From Taibaiella koreensis (GTDB lineage: Bacteria > Bacteroidota > Bacteroidia > Chitinophagales > Chitinophagaceae): a stretch of DNA of 64,000 bases. Below, piece after piece: positions 26,600 through 34,359 of the stretch (positions are counted from its first letter, which is position 1; each line of letters starts with the position of its first letter). The notes under the pieces are model-generated. The model saw nothing but the letters and a program-made list of their open reading frames with translations. It made no database searches and was not told the origin of the DNA. The stretch is from the NCBI RefSeq assembly GCF_003545715.1, contig NZ_QVNU01000010.1, positions 1 to 64,000 of the forward strand, read 5' to 3'. The translations under genes were made by a program, and so were the position numbers.

Positions 26600-27592
26600 A
26601 TGAAAGAATTTATTAAGACGACAAAATCTGAGCTGAATCACAAACTGATTAATGAAGCCTTGGCGATTTTGGACGCAGTTGGAATTCCTTTTGAGAAAAA
26701 GACGCCAAAGGCACTTCAAAGTATGGCGATGTGCTTCCTTGCTGTTGCTGGTGTTACTAAATCTTGGAAGGACGCAAAAGGACAAACCGAGGGCAGACAC
26801 TTAACAACAAGAGAAATAATAAAATTTATCAATGAACATTTTGAAGAGAATATCTCTCCCGGTTCGTATGATGATATTCGCCGTAAGCATCTTAAGCTCC
26901 CTGTTTTAGCTGACTTGATTTTAAATAGTGCTAAAAATCCAAATGCCTCTACTAATGATCCTACTCGTGGTTACACATTGAATTCGGAATTTAAAACATT
27001 AATCACATTTTGGAATACTAATCAGTGGGATATTAAGCTGAAACTATTTTTAAAAAATCGTCCTCCGCTTGCAGAAACTCTTGAGCGGAAAAGGAACATT
27101 CCCAAGATACCTATTACTCTTCCAGGAAATATCATTCTGGAATTCTCTAAGGGTGAACATAATCAGCTGCAAAGAGAAATTATTGAAGAATTTCTGCCAA
27201 GATACGGGGCAGGAAGTAATGTTCTGTATATCGGTGATACCAGTAATAAGTTTCTCCATAAACTTGACAATGAACTTAAATTGCTTGGCTTTGAATTATC
27301 CAACGATGAATTACCAGATATTGTCGCCTATAGTAAATCAAAAAACTGGCTCTATTTAATAGAGGCCGTTTATAGTTCGGGGCCTATGAGTGAGGAGCGA
27401 GTTCTTGAATTGAAAAAGACGCTTAAGAATTGCAAAGCTGAATTAATCTTTGTTACTGCTTTTATTTCAAGGAATGACTTCAGAAAATATATTATGGACA
27501 TTGCTTGGGAAACTGAAGTTTGGACTGCTGACAATCCAGATCATCTTGTACATTTCAATGGCGATAAATTTTTAGGGCCATATCAATCATAA
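26600..27592 (+). CDS. Type II restriction endonuclease, BsuBI/PstI-like
   Basis: A 330-residue protein starting 5 bp after the methyltransferase. The C-terminal half matches the BsuBI/PstI nuclease family: YIGDTSNKFLHKLDNELKLL, the catalytic-type segment LPDIVAYSKSKNWLYLIEAV (PD...E/K-like), SSGPMSEERVLELKK, and IAWETEVWTADNPDHLVHFN ending GDKFLGPYQS. The N-terminal ~150 residues are helical (MKEFIKTTKSELNHKLINEA). It should cut unmethylated sites. Its family's best-known members recognise CTGCAG and pair with adenine methyltransferases; here the partner is a cytosine methyltransferase. Confidence 0.9.
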   Translation: MKEFIKTTKSELNHKLINEALAILDAVGIPFEKKTPKALQSMAMCFLAVAGVTKSWKDAKGQTEGRHLTTREIIKFINEHFEENISPGSYDDIRRKHLKLPVLADLILNSAKNPNASTNDPTRGYTLNSEFKTLITFWNTNQWDIKLKLFLKNRPPLAETLERKRNIPKIPITLPGNIILEFSKGEHNQLQREIIEEFLPRYGAGSNVLYIGDTSNKFLHKLDNELKLLGFELSNDELPDIVAYSKSKNWLYLIEAVYSSGPMSEERVLELKKTLKNCKAELIFVTAFISRNDFRKYIMDIAWETEVWTADNPDHLVHFNGDKFLGPYQS

Positions 27593-27923
27593 AAGGAAAT
27601 AAAATTAAAATTATACAATGCCCCTAATTTAGGGGCATTTTTGGGGGCATAACTCGAAATGATGAAACAAGTTTTGCATTAATATCAATTGATTAACCAG
27701 TAGGATCGTTATCCCTCCTCAGCCACCATTTTCCCCAAAATAAGATCAAATTCCTACTCCTGTAACGTCCAAAATCCTTGTATTTTCAAGGGTTGTGTGT
27801 TACAGTACTCCTACAATGTCTTTTACAATCTAGGACTATCCTCCTAGAAAATGGGGCAAAAAGTGGGCCAAAATTTTAGAGCATTTTTTGTTTGGCCCAC
27901 TTTTAACTATCAGGAGATAGAGT
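27593..27923. other. Intergenic, restriction genes to P4-type integrase
   Basis: Holds the terminator at 27617-27639 and about 280 bp with no gene. ACTCCTGTAACGTCC and ACTCCTACAATGTC look like loose repeats. The integrase leader ends with AGGAG, a Shine-Dalgarno site unusual for this phylum. Confidence 0.5.
27617..27639 (+). terminator. Terminator of the restriction-modification operon
   Basis: Stem AATGCCCCTA/TAGGGGCATT with a 3-nt loop, followed by TTTGG, 25 nt after the nuclease stop. Confidence 0.8.
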
Positions 27924-29207
27924 ATGAATCTGAACGATCTTCAATGTCGTAGTGCTACCGCCCGGGAAAAACCTTATAAACTTTATGACCAAAAGGGCCT
28001 TTATTTGGAAATTAGCCCCACCGGGTATAAGAGCTGGCGTTATCGGTACCATCATTTTGGAAAGGAGAAGCGTGTAACGCTTGGAGATTATCCTTTTCTT
28101 TCACTTGCGGATGCCAGACAAAAAAGAGATGACGCAAGAAACTTATTAAAAAACGGCCAAGACCCTGCAATTGTAAAAAAGCATAAAAAACAGACAGCAA
28201 AATATAAAGCGAATCAGACTTTAGAATTAGTAGGCCGAGAATGGTATCAATACAATTTAGATACTTGGGGCGAGCGCCATGCGGCCGACATTCTTTACAG
28301 GCTGGAAATGGACATTTTTCCAGATTTGGGGGCTTATCCAATTACTGAAATTACCCCGGCTATTCTTTTTCATTGTATTCAGAAAATTGAAGCGCGTGGT
28401 GCTCACGAGTTGGCAAGAAGAGCCATGCAATACGTTGGACGCATTTTCCGTTATGGAGCCTCTACAGGCCGAGGCGTAAGGGATATAACAGTTGACTTAA
28501 AAGGAACATTAAAAAGATTTGAACGTGGACATTTCGCCGCGATTGAAGTTGATGAATTAAAAGATTTCGCAAAAGCAATTTACCGCAACGAAACCCGGAT
28601 ATATCCGCAGACCATTCTAGCCATCCGGTTTATGCTTTTAACTTTCGTGCGAACCAATGAGTTGATAAAGGCGAGATGGGATGAAATTGATTGGAATAAA
28701 GAACAATGGATAGTTTCAGCAGGGAGAATGAAAAAAGTAGGAACACGGAAACGTAGGGAACATATAGTGCCGCTTTCTAAACAAGCCATTGCCCTGCTTA
28801 AACCTGTATTCAACAACAAAGCGGCATCGCAGGAACTTATATTTCCTAGCATTCCCAAACCTAAACAACCAATGAGCAATGCAACAATCCTTAGCGGATT
28901 GGATAAGCTTGGCTATAAAGGTATCATGACTGGGCACGGCTTTCGTGCCCTTGCTATGAGCGCTATTAAAGAAAAGCTGAAATATCGACATGAGGTTATA
29001 GACCGCCAATTAGCACATATACCTAAAAGCAAAGTAGATCAGGCTTATGACCGTGCTAAGTTTTTAGATGAACGCAAGCAAATGATGCAAGATTGGGCTG
29101 ATTATCTTGATACCCTTGTACAACAGCCTTCACCAGACGCTAAGGCTAAGCCTATTGGTATAAGCAATGTCATACAATTGAATGCCAAAACAGCTATAGG
29201 AAAATAA
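27924..29207 (+). CDS. P4-type tyrosine integrase (DUF4102 arm domain)
   Basis: A 427-residue tyrosine recombinase of the type common on proteobacterial islands. The N-terminal DUF4102 arm-binding domain reads KPYKLYDQKGLYLEISPTG...KRVTLGDYPFLSLADARQ. The catalytic domain has the first Arg in LLTFVRTNELIKARWDEID, HGFR in GHGFRALAMSA, and the Tyr in VDQAYDRAKF. The RBS AGGAG lies 7 nt before ATG. This is the second integrase of the element; it is internal, 2.9 kb from the left end, so it may mark an older or nested element. Confidence 0.93.
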   Translation: MNLNDLQCRSATAREKPYKLYDQKGLYLEISPTGYKSWRYRYHHFGKEKRVTLGDYPFLSLADARQKRDDARNLLKNGQDPAIVKKHKKQTAKYKANQTLELVGREWYQYNLDTWGERHAADILYRLEMDIFPDLGAYPITEITPAILFHCIQKIEARGAHELARRAMQYVGRIFRYGASTGRGVRDITVDLKGTLKRFERGHFAAIEVDELKDFAKAIYRNETRIYPQTILAIRFMLLTFVRTNELIKARWDEIDWNKEQWIVSAGRMKKVGTRKRREHIVPLSKQAIALLKPVFNNKAASQELIFPSIPKPKQPMSNATILSGLDKLGYKGIMTGHGFRALAMSAIKEKLKYRHEVIDRQLAHIPKSKVDQAYDRAKFLDERKQMMQDWADYLDTLVQQPSPDAKAKPIGISNVIQLNAKTAIGK

Positions 29208-29535
29208 TCCTTGACCGCTTTTGGCTAATGTGTTAGCTATTATATCATCCAGCGGAATTTTATAACGTGTGACAAAGGGCATAGAGTTTATCTCTGCCCT
29301 TTTGTTATGCGTACGGTTTGGTTTTCCGGCTGACAGGATTTAAGGCTAATCATTTTCTGACGCAATGTTGATGGTTTCGCGCTTACGGGATAACCGGGGC
29401 CGCGTCCGACATCAACAATAATTTTCGCCTGTCCTTCGGCCATCCCCGCCCTTCCAAAATTCTTGCTGACTTCGTTGCTCAATGCCCCGGTTGGGCATCC
29501 CGTATCAACCATCAAGAGTCAGAAAGGAAATAGCC
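29208..29535. other. Intergenic leader of ardC
   Basis: The first part is a terminator (29272-29305). The remaining ~230 bp are GC-rich and resemble leaders of ardC-type genes on proteobacterial plasmids, from memory. It ends with AAGGAA 6 nt before the ardC ATG. A minus-strand frame at 29288-29515 is not supported. Confidence 0.45.
29272..29305 (+). terminator. Terminator of the P4-type integrase gene
   Basis: ACAAAGGGCATAGAG pairs imperfectly with CTCTGCCCTTTTGT across a short loop, 64 nt after the stop codon; the T-rich 3' arm could supply the termination tract. Confidence 0.65.
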
Positions 29536-30516
29536 ATGAATACTAAGACACACCCCGAACCAGCAGACGCAGTTAAATCAGGAGGTTTGGATATTCACCA
29601 GACGGTTACCAATACGATTATTGCCCAGCTGGAGAAAGGAACACCGCCTTGGCAAAAGCCTTGGAACGCAGGATTAGTGAGCCCATATACGATGCCAAAA
29701 AATGTCACCACCGGAAACAAATACAGAGGAATCAATATCCCGCTGCTTTGGATATCTGCCGCAGCGCAGGATTTTACAACACAGGAATGGGCGAGTTTCA
29801 ATCAATGGAAGGCTCAAAAAGAGCACATTGCACGTGGCCAAAAAGGCACCATGATTATTTATTATGATACGTTTGAACGTGAGCAGGACGGCGAGATCAA
29901 AAAGATTCCGTTTGTAAAAACCTCCTACGTATTCAACCGATGCCAGTTAACCAGCTATACACCAGACGCACAGCCGCAGCCTGAACCAGCGCCACTTGTG
30001 GAACGGATTGCAAAGGTTGACACGTTTATTGCTAATACAAAGGCAATAGTAAAGCATGGCGGCAACCGGGCGTTTTATGCGCCTGCTATAGACAGTATCA
30101 CAATGCCGTTTCAGGAGCGCTTTATTGACACGGCAACCCGAACAGCCACCGAAGGCTATTATTCCGTCCTGCTGCATGAACTGACGCATTGGACAGGGCA
30201 TAAATCCCGTTGTGACCGTTTAGGCAATAGCCGCTTTGGCAGCAAGCCTTATGCTTTTGAAGAACTGATTGCAGAATTAGGCAGTGCTTTCCTTTGTGCT
30301 GAATTGGAAATCACAAATGCGCCCAAATCAGACCATGCCAGCTACATTGCTTCATGGCTGCAAGTATTGAAAGACGATAAGAAAGCTATCCTTACCGCCG
30401 CCAGTGAAGCCACCAAGATTTGTGACTTCCTGCAAAGATTCCAACTTAACGGCACAGATACAACGCAGACTCCAGCGGCGGTAATCCAAACGCCTGATCT
30501 TGTGCCACAGCTTTAA
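29536..30516 (+). CDS. ardC: ArdC-like antirestriction protein
   Basis: A 326-residue protein with the two-part ArdC layout. The N-terminal ssDNA-binding part (DUF1738) includes QLEKGTPPWQKPWNAGLVSP, NKYRGINIPLLWISA and IARGQKGTMIIYYDTF. The C-terminal zincin-like metallopeptidase-fold part contains SVLLHELTHWTGHKSR (HExxH) and the third ligand region FEELIAELGSAFLC. ArdC proteins protect incoming ssDNA during transfer and blunt host restriction. Start ATG 29536 follows AAGGAA. It lies between an integrase and an AlpA-like gene, a layout common on mobilizable islands. Confidence 0.92.
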   Translation: MNTKTHPEPADAVKSGGLDIHQTVTNTIIAQLEKGTPPWQKPWNAGLVSPYTMPKNVTTGNKYRGINIPLLWISAAAQDFTTQEWASFNQWKAQKEHIARGQKGTMIIYYDTFEREQDGEIKKIPFVKTSYVFNRCQLTSYTPDAQPQPEPAPLVERIAKVDTFIANTKAIVKHGGNRAFYAPAIDSITMPFQERFIDTATRTATEGYYSVLLHELTHWTGHKSRCDRLGNSRFGSKPYAFEELIAELGSAFLCAELEITNAPKSDHASYIASWLQVLKDDKKAILTAASEATKICDFLQRFQLNGTDTTQTPAAVIQTPDLVPQL

Positions 30517-30527
30517 CCACTTCCCGG

Positions 30528-30550
30528 AGCCGCAGGAATATCTTGCGGCT
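30528..30550 (+). terminator. Terminator of ardC
   Basis: AGCCGCA pairs with TGCGGCT across 9 nt and is followed by TTTTTTC, 12 nt after the ardC stop. Confidence 0.8.
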
Positions 30551-30586
30551 TTTTTCTTTTCATACCCAATTACAAGGACTGATTTC

Positions 30587-30802
30587 ATGACTACCGATAC
30601 AAAACAGGAAATACTTATGCTGCCGCAAGAGGGCTTTTTGCGTCTGCCTGATGTTTTGCGCTTTATCCCGGTAGGGAAAAGCACATTCTGGGCAGGTATC
30701 AAAACCGGGCGCTTCCCGGCAGCCGTAAAGCTGGGGCCGCGTACCACGGCATGGCGGGTCAGCGACATCCGAAAATATATTGATACCTTCAACGCCGGTT
30801 AA
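30587..30802 (+). CDS. AlpA-family DNA-binding regulator
   Basis: A 71-residue winged-helix protein of the AlpA/excisionase type. LPQEGFLRLPDVLRFIPVGKSTFW and GIKTGRFPAAVKLGPRTTAWR match the family, as does the final helix VSDIRKYIDTFNAG. AlpA proteins activate P4-type integrase genes or act as recombination directionality factors; this one may control the integrase at 27924. The start at 30587 follows AAGGA. Confidence 0.88.
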   Translation: MTTDTKQEILMLPQEGFLRLPDVLRFIPVGKSTFWAGIKTGRFPAAVKLGPRTTAWRVSDIRKYIDTFNAG

Positions 30803-30849
30803 ACCAACCTCAATCCCGGTTGTCATTACCTGAACCAAAGGCCATCCTA

Positions 30850-31818
30850 ATGAATATTGAGCAAGCAAACCAAATCCCAATCCATCGTATTGTAGAGTAT
30901 ATTGGCGGTACATATTCGCGCAAAGGCCGTAACGGTGAACTGTGGTATTTTTCACCTTTTCGTCCCGAAGAAAGGACAGCCTCGTTCAAGGTAGATGAGC
31001 GCAAAAACCGCTGGCATGATTTCGGTCATGTCAGCGCGTCCGGTGTTAGTGGTGGTGATGTTATCGCGCTATGGTGTGAATATTATAATCTCAATCGCAA
31101 AGTAGATGCAAAGGAAGTCCTGCAAGCATTAAAGGGGTTTTCTAACGTGCCGGATTTACCCGCTATGCGTAAGGAAAAGAAACAGCAATTCAGGCAACAG
31201 GTAGATGATGCAACGCAAATTGAAGAACCCAGATTTAAGATTATAAAGCTGCATCAAAAGATATTCTTTCCTGCTTTGCTCGAAGAACTTTCCCGCAGGC
31301 ACATAACGCCTGCAATTGCCAATCTGTATTTGAAACAAGTGTTTCTTTCTGACGTTGAGAATCCAGACCGCAAGCTGAACGGCTTTGCTTTTGCTAATTA
31401 TAAAGGCGGTTACGAAATCAGTATTCCCAATCTGTCTACAGGCAAGAGTTTCAAGACAAGCACACGGCCTAAAACATATACCCTGATCGAAGGACAGGAC
31501 AACGGTAGGGCTGCAATTTTTGAAGGCTTCTGGGATTTTCTAAGCGATCTTGAAATGCAGAAAATAACGGTGCCGAAATGCGATACCTATATACTGAACT
31601 CGGTCAGCTTCTGGCACGAAGTAGCGGAGGAAATCACAAAGAAAGAAAGTGCTGTTAGCTCTGTTTTGTTATACATGGACAATGACAAAGCGGGAGATAT
31701 GGCTACCAATAATTTTGCGTTTGAATTCGCAAAGCATGATATTTTGGTAGGCTGCAAAAGGCATAGTTATTCAGGATTCAAAGACTTGAATGAGAAATTG
31801 ATAAACAAGCGCACTTAG
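30850..31818 (+). CDS. Toprim-domain primase-like protein
   Basis: A 322-residue protein starting at ATG 30850 (MNIEQANQIPIHRIVEYIGG). The N-terminus has the layout of a primase zinc-finger domain (WYFSPFRPEERTASFKV...WHDFGH), but the usual CHC2 cysteines are missing. The C-terminal toprim fold has AAIFEGFWDFLSDLEM (the Glu motif) and VLLYMDNDKAGDMATNNF (the DxD motif). Such proteins are frequent on Bacteroidota mobile elements and probably prime replication of the excised or transferred strand. Confidence 0.85.
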   Translation: MNIEQANQIPIHRIVEYIGGTYSRKGRNGELWYFSPFRPEERTASFKVDERKNRWHDFGHVSASGVSGGDVIALWCEYYNLNRKVDAKEVLQALKGFSNVPDLPAMRKEKKQQFRQQVDDATQIEEPRFKIIKLHQKIFFPALLEELSRRHITPAIANLYLKQVFLSDVENPDRKLNGFAFANYKGGYEISIPNLSTGKSFKTSTRPKTYTLIEGQDNGRAAIFEGFWDFLSDLEMQKITVPKCDTYILNSVSFWHEVAEEITKKESAVSSVLLYMDNDKAGDMATNNFAFEFAKHDILVGCKRHSYSGFKDLNEKLINKRT

Positions 31819-31825
31819 AGTTATT

Positions 31826-32236
31826 CTATAGATTGTTTTTTAAAGCCCTTTCAAATGCTTTTTCATGCCCTTCATCATTACCAATGATTTGCCCAATCTC
31901 TTTAGCTACGTCTCTAAAAACAGATATTGGGTAATCATTTGTAAAAGCTATATGGTTATGAACAATAAATCCCATTTTAGATAATTCATCAAAAATCTCT
32001 AAATTAAAAACGCCTAAAACTGGTTCATCGTTATCAATGTATAACCCAAAAGCTTGATCTGGGTCATTCCCGTTTAATTCACTAATTATCCATTTTTTTA
32101 TTTGAGGCGTGTTGTCTGGAAGGTTATTGTCTTGAGATGCCATTATATAAGCAACGGCAACATTATGCTCAGAAAATGCTGCGGCCTTCCAATTCTCCTT
32201 AAGCTGTGTAATTTGGTATTCAGTTAATAACTGCAT
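31826..32236 (-). CDS. DUF2958-like plasmid-associated protein
   Basis: 136 residues from ATG 32236, which has AGGAG 6 nt upstream; an earlier Met (32269) lacks one. The pattern MQLLTEYQITQLKENW, KKWIISELNGNDPDQAFGLY, then PVLGVFNLEIFDEL and FTNDYPISVFRDVA follows the DUF2958 layout (a lower-case consensus I recall as WLLTELDPxDxDxAFGL...pElG.vsL.El). DUF2958 genes usually travel with ardC on plasmids and islands. The likeness is clear in order but low in identity. Its biochemical role is unknown. It runs against the backbone genes. Confidence 0.55.
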   Translation of the reverse strand: MQLLTEYQITQLKENWKAAAFSEHNVAVAYIMASQDNNLPDNTPQIKKWIISELNGNDPDQAFGLYIDNDEPVLGVFNLEIFDELSKMGFIVHNHIAFTNDYPISVFRDVAKEIGQIIGNDEGHEKAFERALKNNL

Positions 32237-32303
32237 GGCCACTCCTGTACCTGTAATACTACTTGTCATATCTCATATTTTTATAAAAGTCAAGGGTGAA
32301 TAG

Positions 32304-33389
32304 TTATCCCAAATATGGAATTTTCATTTCAAGGCTTAAGAAACTATCATTATTCAAATACTCGAAACCATAATTAATTAAGATATAGTCGTATTCAGTT
32401 GTATAAGTACATATAACAACCTTAGAGTATTCCTTTGTTTTCGATGTGTTTTCGATTTGCTTTAGATTAATTGTATTCTTTTCGGAATTATTATGACCGA
32501 AATTGTGCGTTCGAATTGCGCTTATCAAAAGCGGCATATGCTGTAAGAGCCATACTACCAATCCTTCTTCAAGTAAAAATAAATCCGCTAATAGAAAATA
32601 TTCATTTCTTTTTGGAGAAAAAAAAGCAACGTCCTTAATACTGATTTTTTTTAAAGATAGCCTGTTATATGTATTCTTATGAATTGCTCCTAAGATGAAC
32701 GACCCAATTATTTGAGGAACATAATTCGTTATTACATACGATATATTTTCAGCTACCTGATGGCGGCCTTGTATTTCGGAAGCATTATAAAACTCATCTC
32801 TTAATAATTTGATGTTATTCAAGTCACCTTTTTCTTCAAATCTTAGGATTATCCTTTCTCTATCATCAACTAAAAGGTTGTGATATTTTCTACCTTCTAA
32901 AGCGCCTTCTATTCGTTTCAAATCAACTATTCTAATTAATTCCGAAAAAACTGCATTTCGTATTTCAGTAATAATTCCCTTTTCAGACAAAGAATTATAG
33001 TCATAGGATTTATATTTCTCGAAGCGGTAAGTACCGCTTAAAATTCTCATTGATTTACTGTTATACTCATTTACAAAATCAAGCCATCCAGAATAATTAC
33101 CCAGAAATGATACACTTCGAGCAAGTTGATTTAGCTGGCTCAAAGGAATATTGAAACTTTTCCTCTTATCAACAATTTGACGAATAAATCCACCAGTTTT
33201 TTCTGGCGTGTCAACTTTTTTTATTCGTGCTTGGGTCAGCACCTTTACCCTTTCAAAATTCCTGCCAACTGAACGTACGATTGAAAGATATTGGGCTACT
33301 GTTGTGTAGCTTACTTGTTCCAAAAAGAAAGCTACTTCATGAAACAAAATATCTCTTAATAAATAAAATAGAAACGGATTTACTTCCAT
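32304..33389 (-). CDS. Unknown protein, probable element cargo
   Basis: A 361-residue protein that I do not recognise. It is AT-rich and Lys/Asn/Ile-rich, with helix-forming segments (MEVNPFLFYLLRDILFHEVA, SLSEKGIITEIRNAVFSELI). There is no signal peptide and no obvious membrane span, though HMPLLISAIRTHNFGHN and NYVPQIIGSFILGAIHKN are hydrophobic. It sits on the minus strand between plus-strand backbone genes, a common slot for cargo such as phage defence. No catalytic motif supports a function. Confidence 0.65.
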   Translation of the reverse strand: MEVNPFLFYLLRDILFHEVAFFLEQVSYTTVAQYLSIVRSVGRNFERVKVLTQARIKKVDTPEKTGGFIRQIVDKRKSFNIPLSQLNQLARSVSFLGNYSGWLDFVNEYNSKSMRILSGTYRFEKYKSYDYNSLSEKGIITEIRNAVFSELIRIVDLKRIEGALEGRKYHNLLVDDRERIILRFEEKGDLNNIKLLRDEFYNASEIQGRHQVAENISYVITNYVPQIIGSFILGAIHKNTYNRLSLKKISIKDVAFFSPKRNEYFLLADLFLLEEGLVVWLLQHMPLLISAIRTHNFGHNNSEKNTINLKQIENTSKTKEYSKVVICTYTTEYDYILINYGFEYLNNDSFLSLEMKIPYLG

Positions 33390-33513
33390 TGGTGTTGGCT
33401 TTTTAAAAGCGGAATTTCCGCGACAAAAAGTAATTAGAAAATGTTGAATTTTGATTTTGAATTAAACATTGCAACAATTCAAAGCAAAAAACTAACGGTT
33501 AAAATTAAGCAAA

Positions 33514-33651
33514 ATGAACAGTAAAGAATGGTCTCTGACCAAAGAAAAATCAAAGGAGGCTGGCCTTAACCAGTCCCGCGCTGACCCTGAAAAAAATGAG
33601 GGTTCAGTCATTATCAGAAGTAGTGACGGCATCAATTACCAATCATTATAA
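33514..33651 (+). CDS. Small hypothetical peptide, 45 residues
   Basis: ATG at 33514 opens a 45-codon frame (MNSKEWSLTKEKSKEAGLNQ) ending TAA at 33649-33651. It is charged and soluble, preceded by an AT-rich leader, and ends 17 bp before an HTH gene. It could be the first gene of that operon. Evidence is composition and placement only. Confidence 0.35.
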   Translation: MNSKEWSLTKEKSKEAGLNQSRADPEKNEGSVIIRSSDGINYQSL

Positions 33652-33667
33652 AACCAGCTTTCCCGTT

Positions 33668-33937
33668 ATGGAGATCATTGCCATCGAAGACAAAGCCTTT
33701 TTCCTGCTGCTGGAAAAAGTAATTGCCAGACTCAAAGTCCAACCAACAGAAGCAGCAGACCAATGGATAAGCGGAGAAGAAGCAATGAAGATGCTTCGCA
33801 TTAAATCCAAGACCACTTTGCAAAAGCTGCGTGATACAGGCGCATTGCGCTACTCACAGCCGGAACGTAAAATTATTCTGTACGATGTGGCTTCTATCCA
33901 CGAGTACCTTAACAAAAATGCACAAAATACATTCTAA
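33668..33937 (+). CDS. Helix-turn-helix (excisionase-type) regulator
   Basis: An 89-residue protein from ATG 33668 (MEIIAIEDKAFFLLLEKVIA). The DNA-binding part is WISGEEAMKMLRIKSKTTLQ then KLRDTGALRYSQPERKIILY and DVASIHEYL, the MerR-like winged helix of Bacteroidota mobile-element regulators. It overlaps the next gene by one base (TAATG). Confidence 0.85.
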   Translation: MEIIAIEDKAFFLLLEKVIARLKVQPTEAADQWISGEEAMKMLRIKSKTTLQKLRDTGALRYSQPERKIILYDVASIHEYLNKNAQNTF

Positions 33938-34149
33938 TGAAAAACCACAACCTGAGTAACGACCAGCTCTACGCCTTGGGTTTTTATGAAGGCTTTCTTT
34001 TAAGCGCCTTCGAGCCTGAAACAGCCAAGCAATTGCCGGATGTAACGGAAATGGGAAGTCCCTTCCTTACCGGAGTAGCCGAAGGCATTGCGCAGCATCA
34101 GCACAAAGCCACAATTGATATGCTTACCCAGACCCACCCCAAAGCATAG
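33937..34149 (+). CDS. Small hypothetical protein
   Basis: A 70-residue acidic protein (MKNHNLSNDQLYALGFYEGF). It starts inside the stop of the HTH gene, so it is translationally linked. Unrecognised family; mostly helical. Confidence 0.6.
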   Translation: MKNHNLSNDQLYALGFYEGFLLSAFEPETAKQLPDVTEMGSPFLTGVAEGIAQHQHKATIDMLTQTHPKA

Positions 34150-34204
34150 CGGCCACGAATCCAGCGGTCAGCTAAACAACACTTTAAATAAATAGACCAT
34201 TTAA

Positions 34205-34239
34205 AGCCTGTCAACAGGCTATGGGCATCGCCATGCCCA
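34205..34239 (+). other. Two tandem hairpins upstream of the coupling-protein gene
   Basis: AGCCTG-TCAA-CAGGCT (34205-34220) and TGGGCAT-CGCC-ATGCCCA (34222-34239) are two compact stem-loops one base apart, 120 bp before the coupling-protein ATG. No T-run follows. They may be a processing signal or part of a transfer origin. Confidence 0.5.
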
Positions 34240-34359
34240 CCCAGACAAAACGAAAAGCAATGAACAATCCAATCCGCGCTCCCACAGATAGAGATGCATT
34301 ACCCCGACCATGACGGGCTTTAGAAGTATATCAATTCACTTCCTTTCAAAAATGCACTT

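Noticed and set aside
27690-27740. tRNA 3'-end-like sequence (CTCAGCCACCA) upstream of the P4-type integrase as a possible second att site
   Set aside because: The segment before it does not form a 5-bp T stem with a 7-nt loop, and I found no second copy further along.
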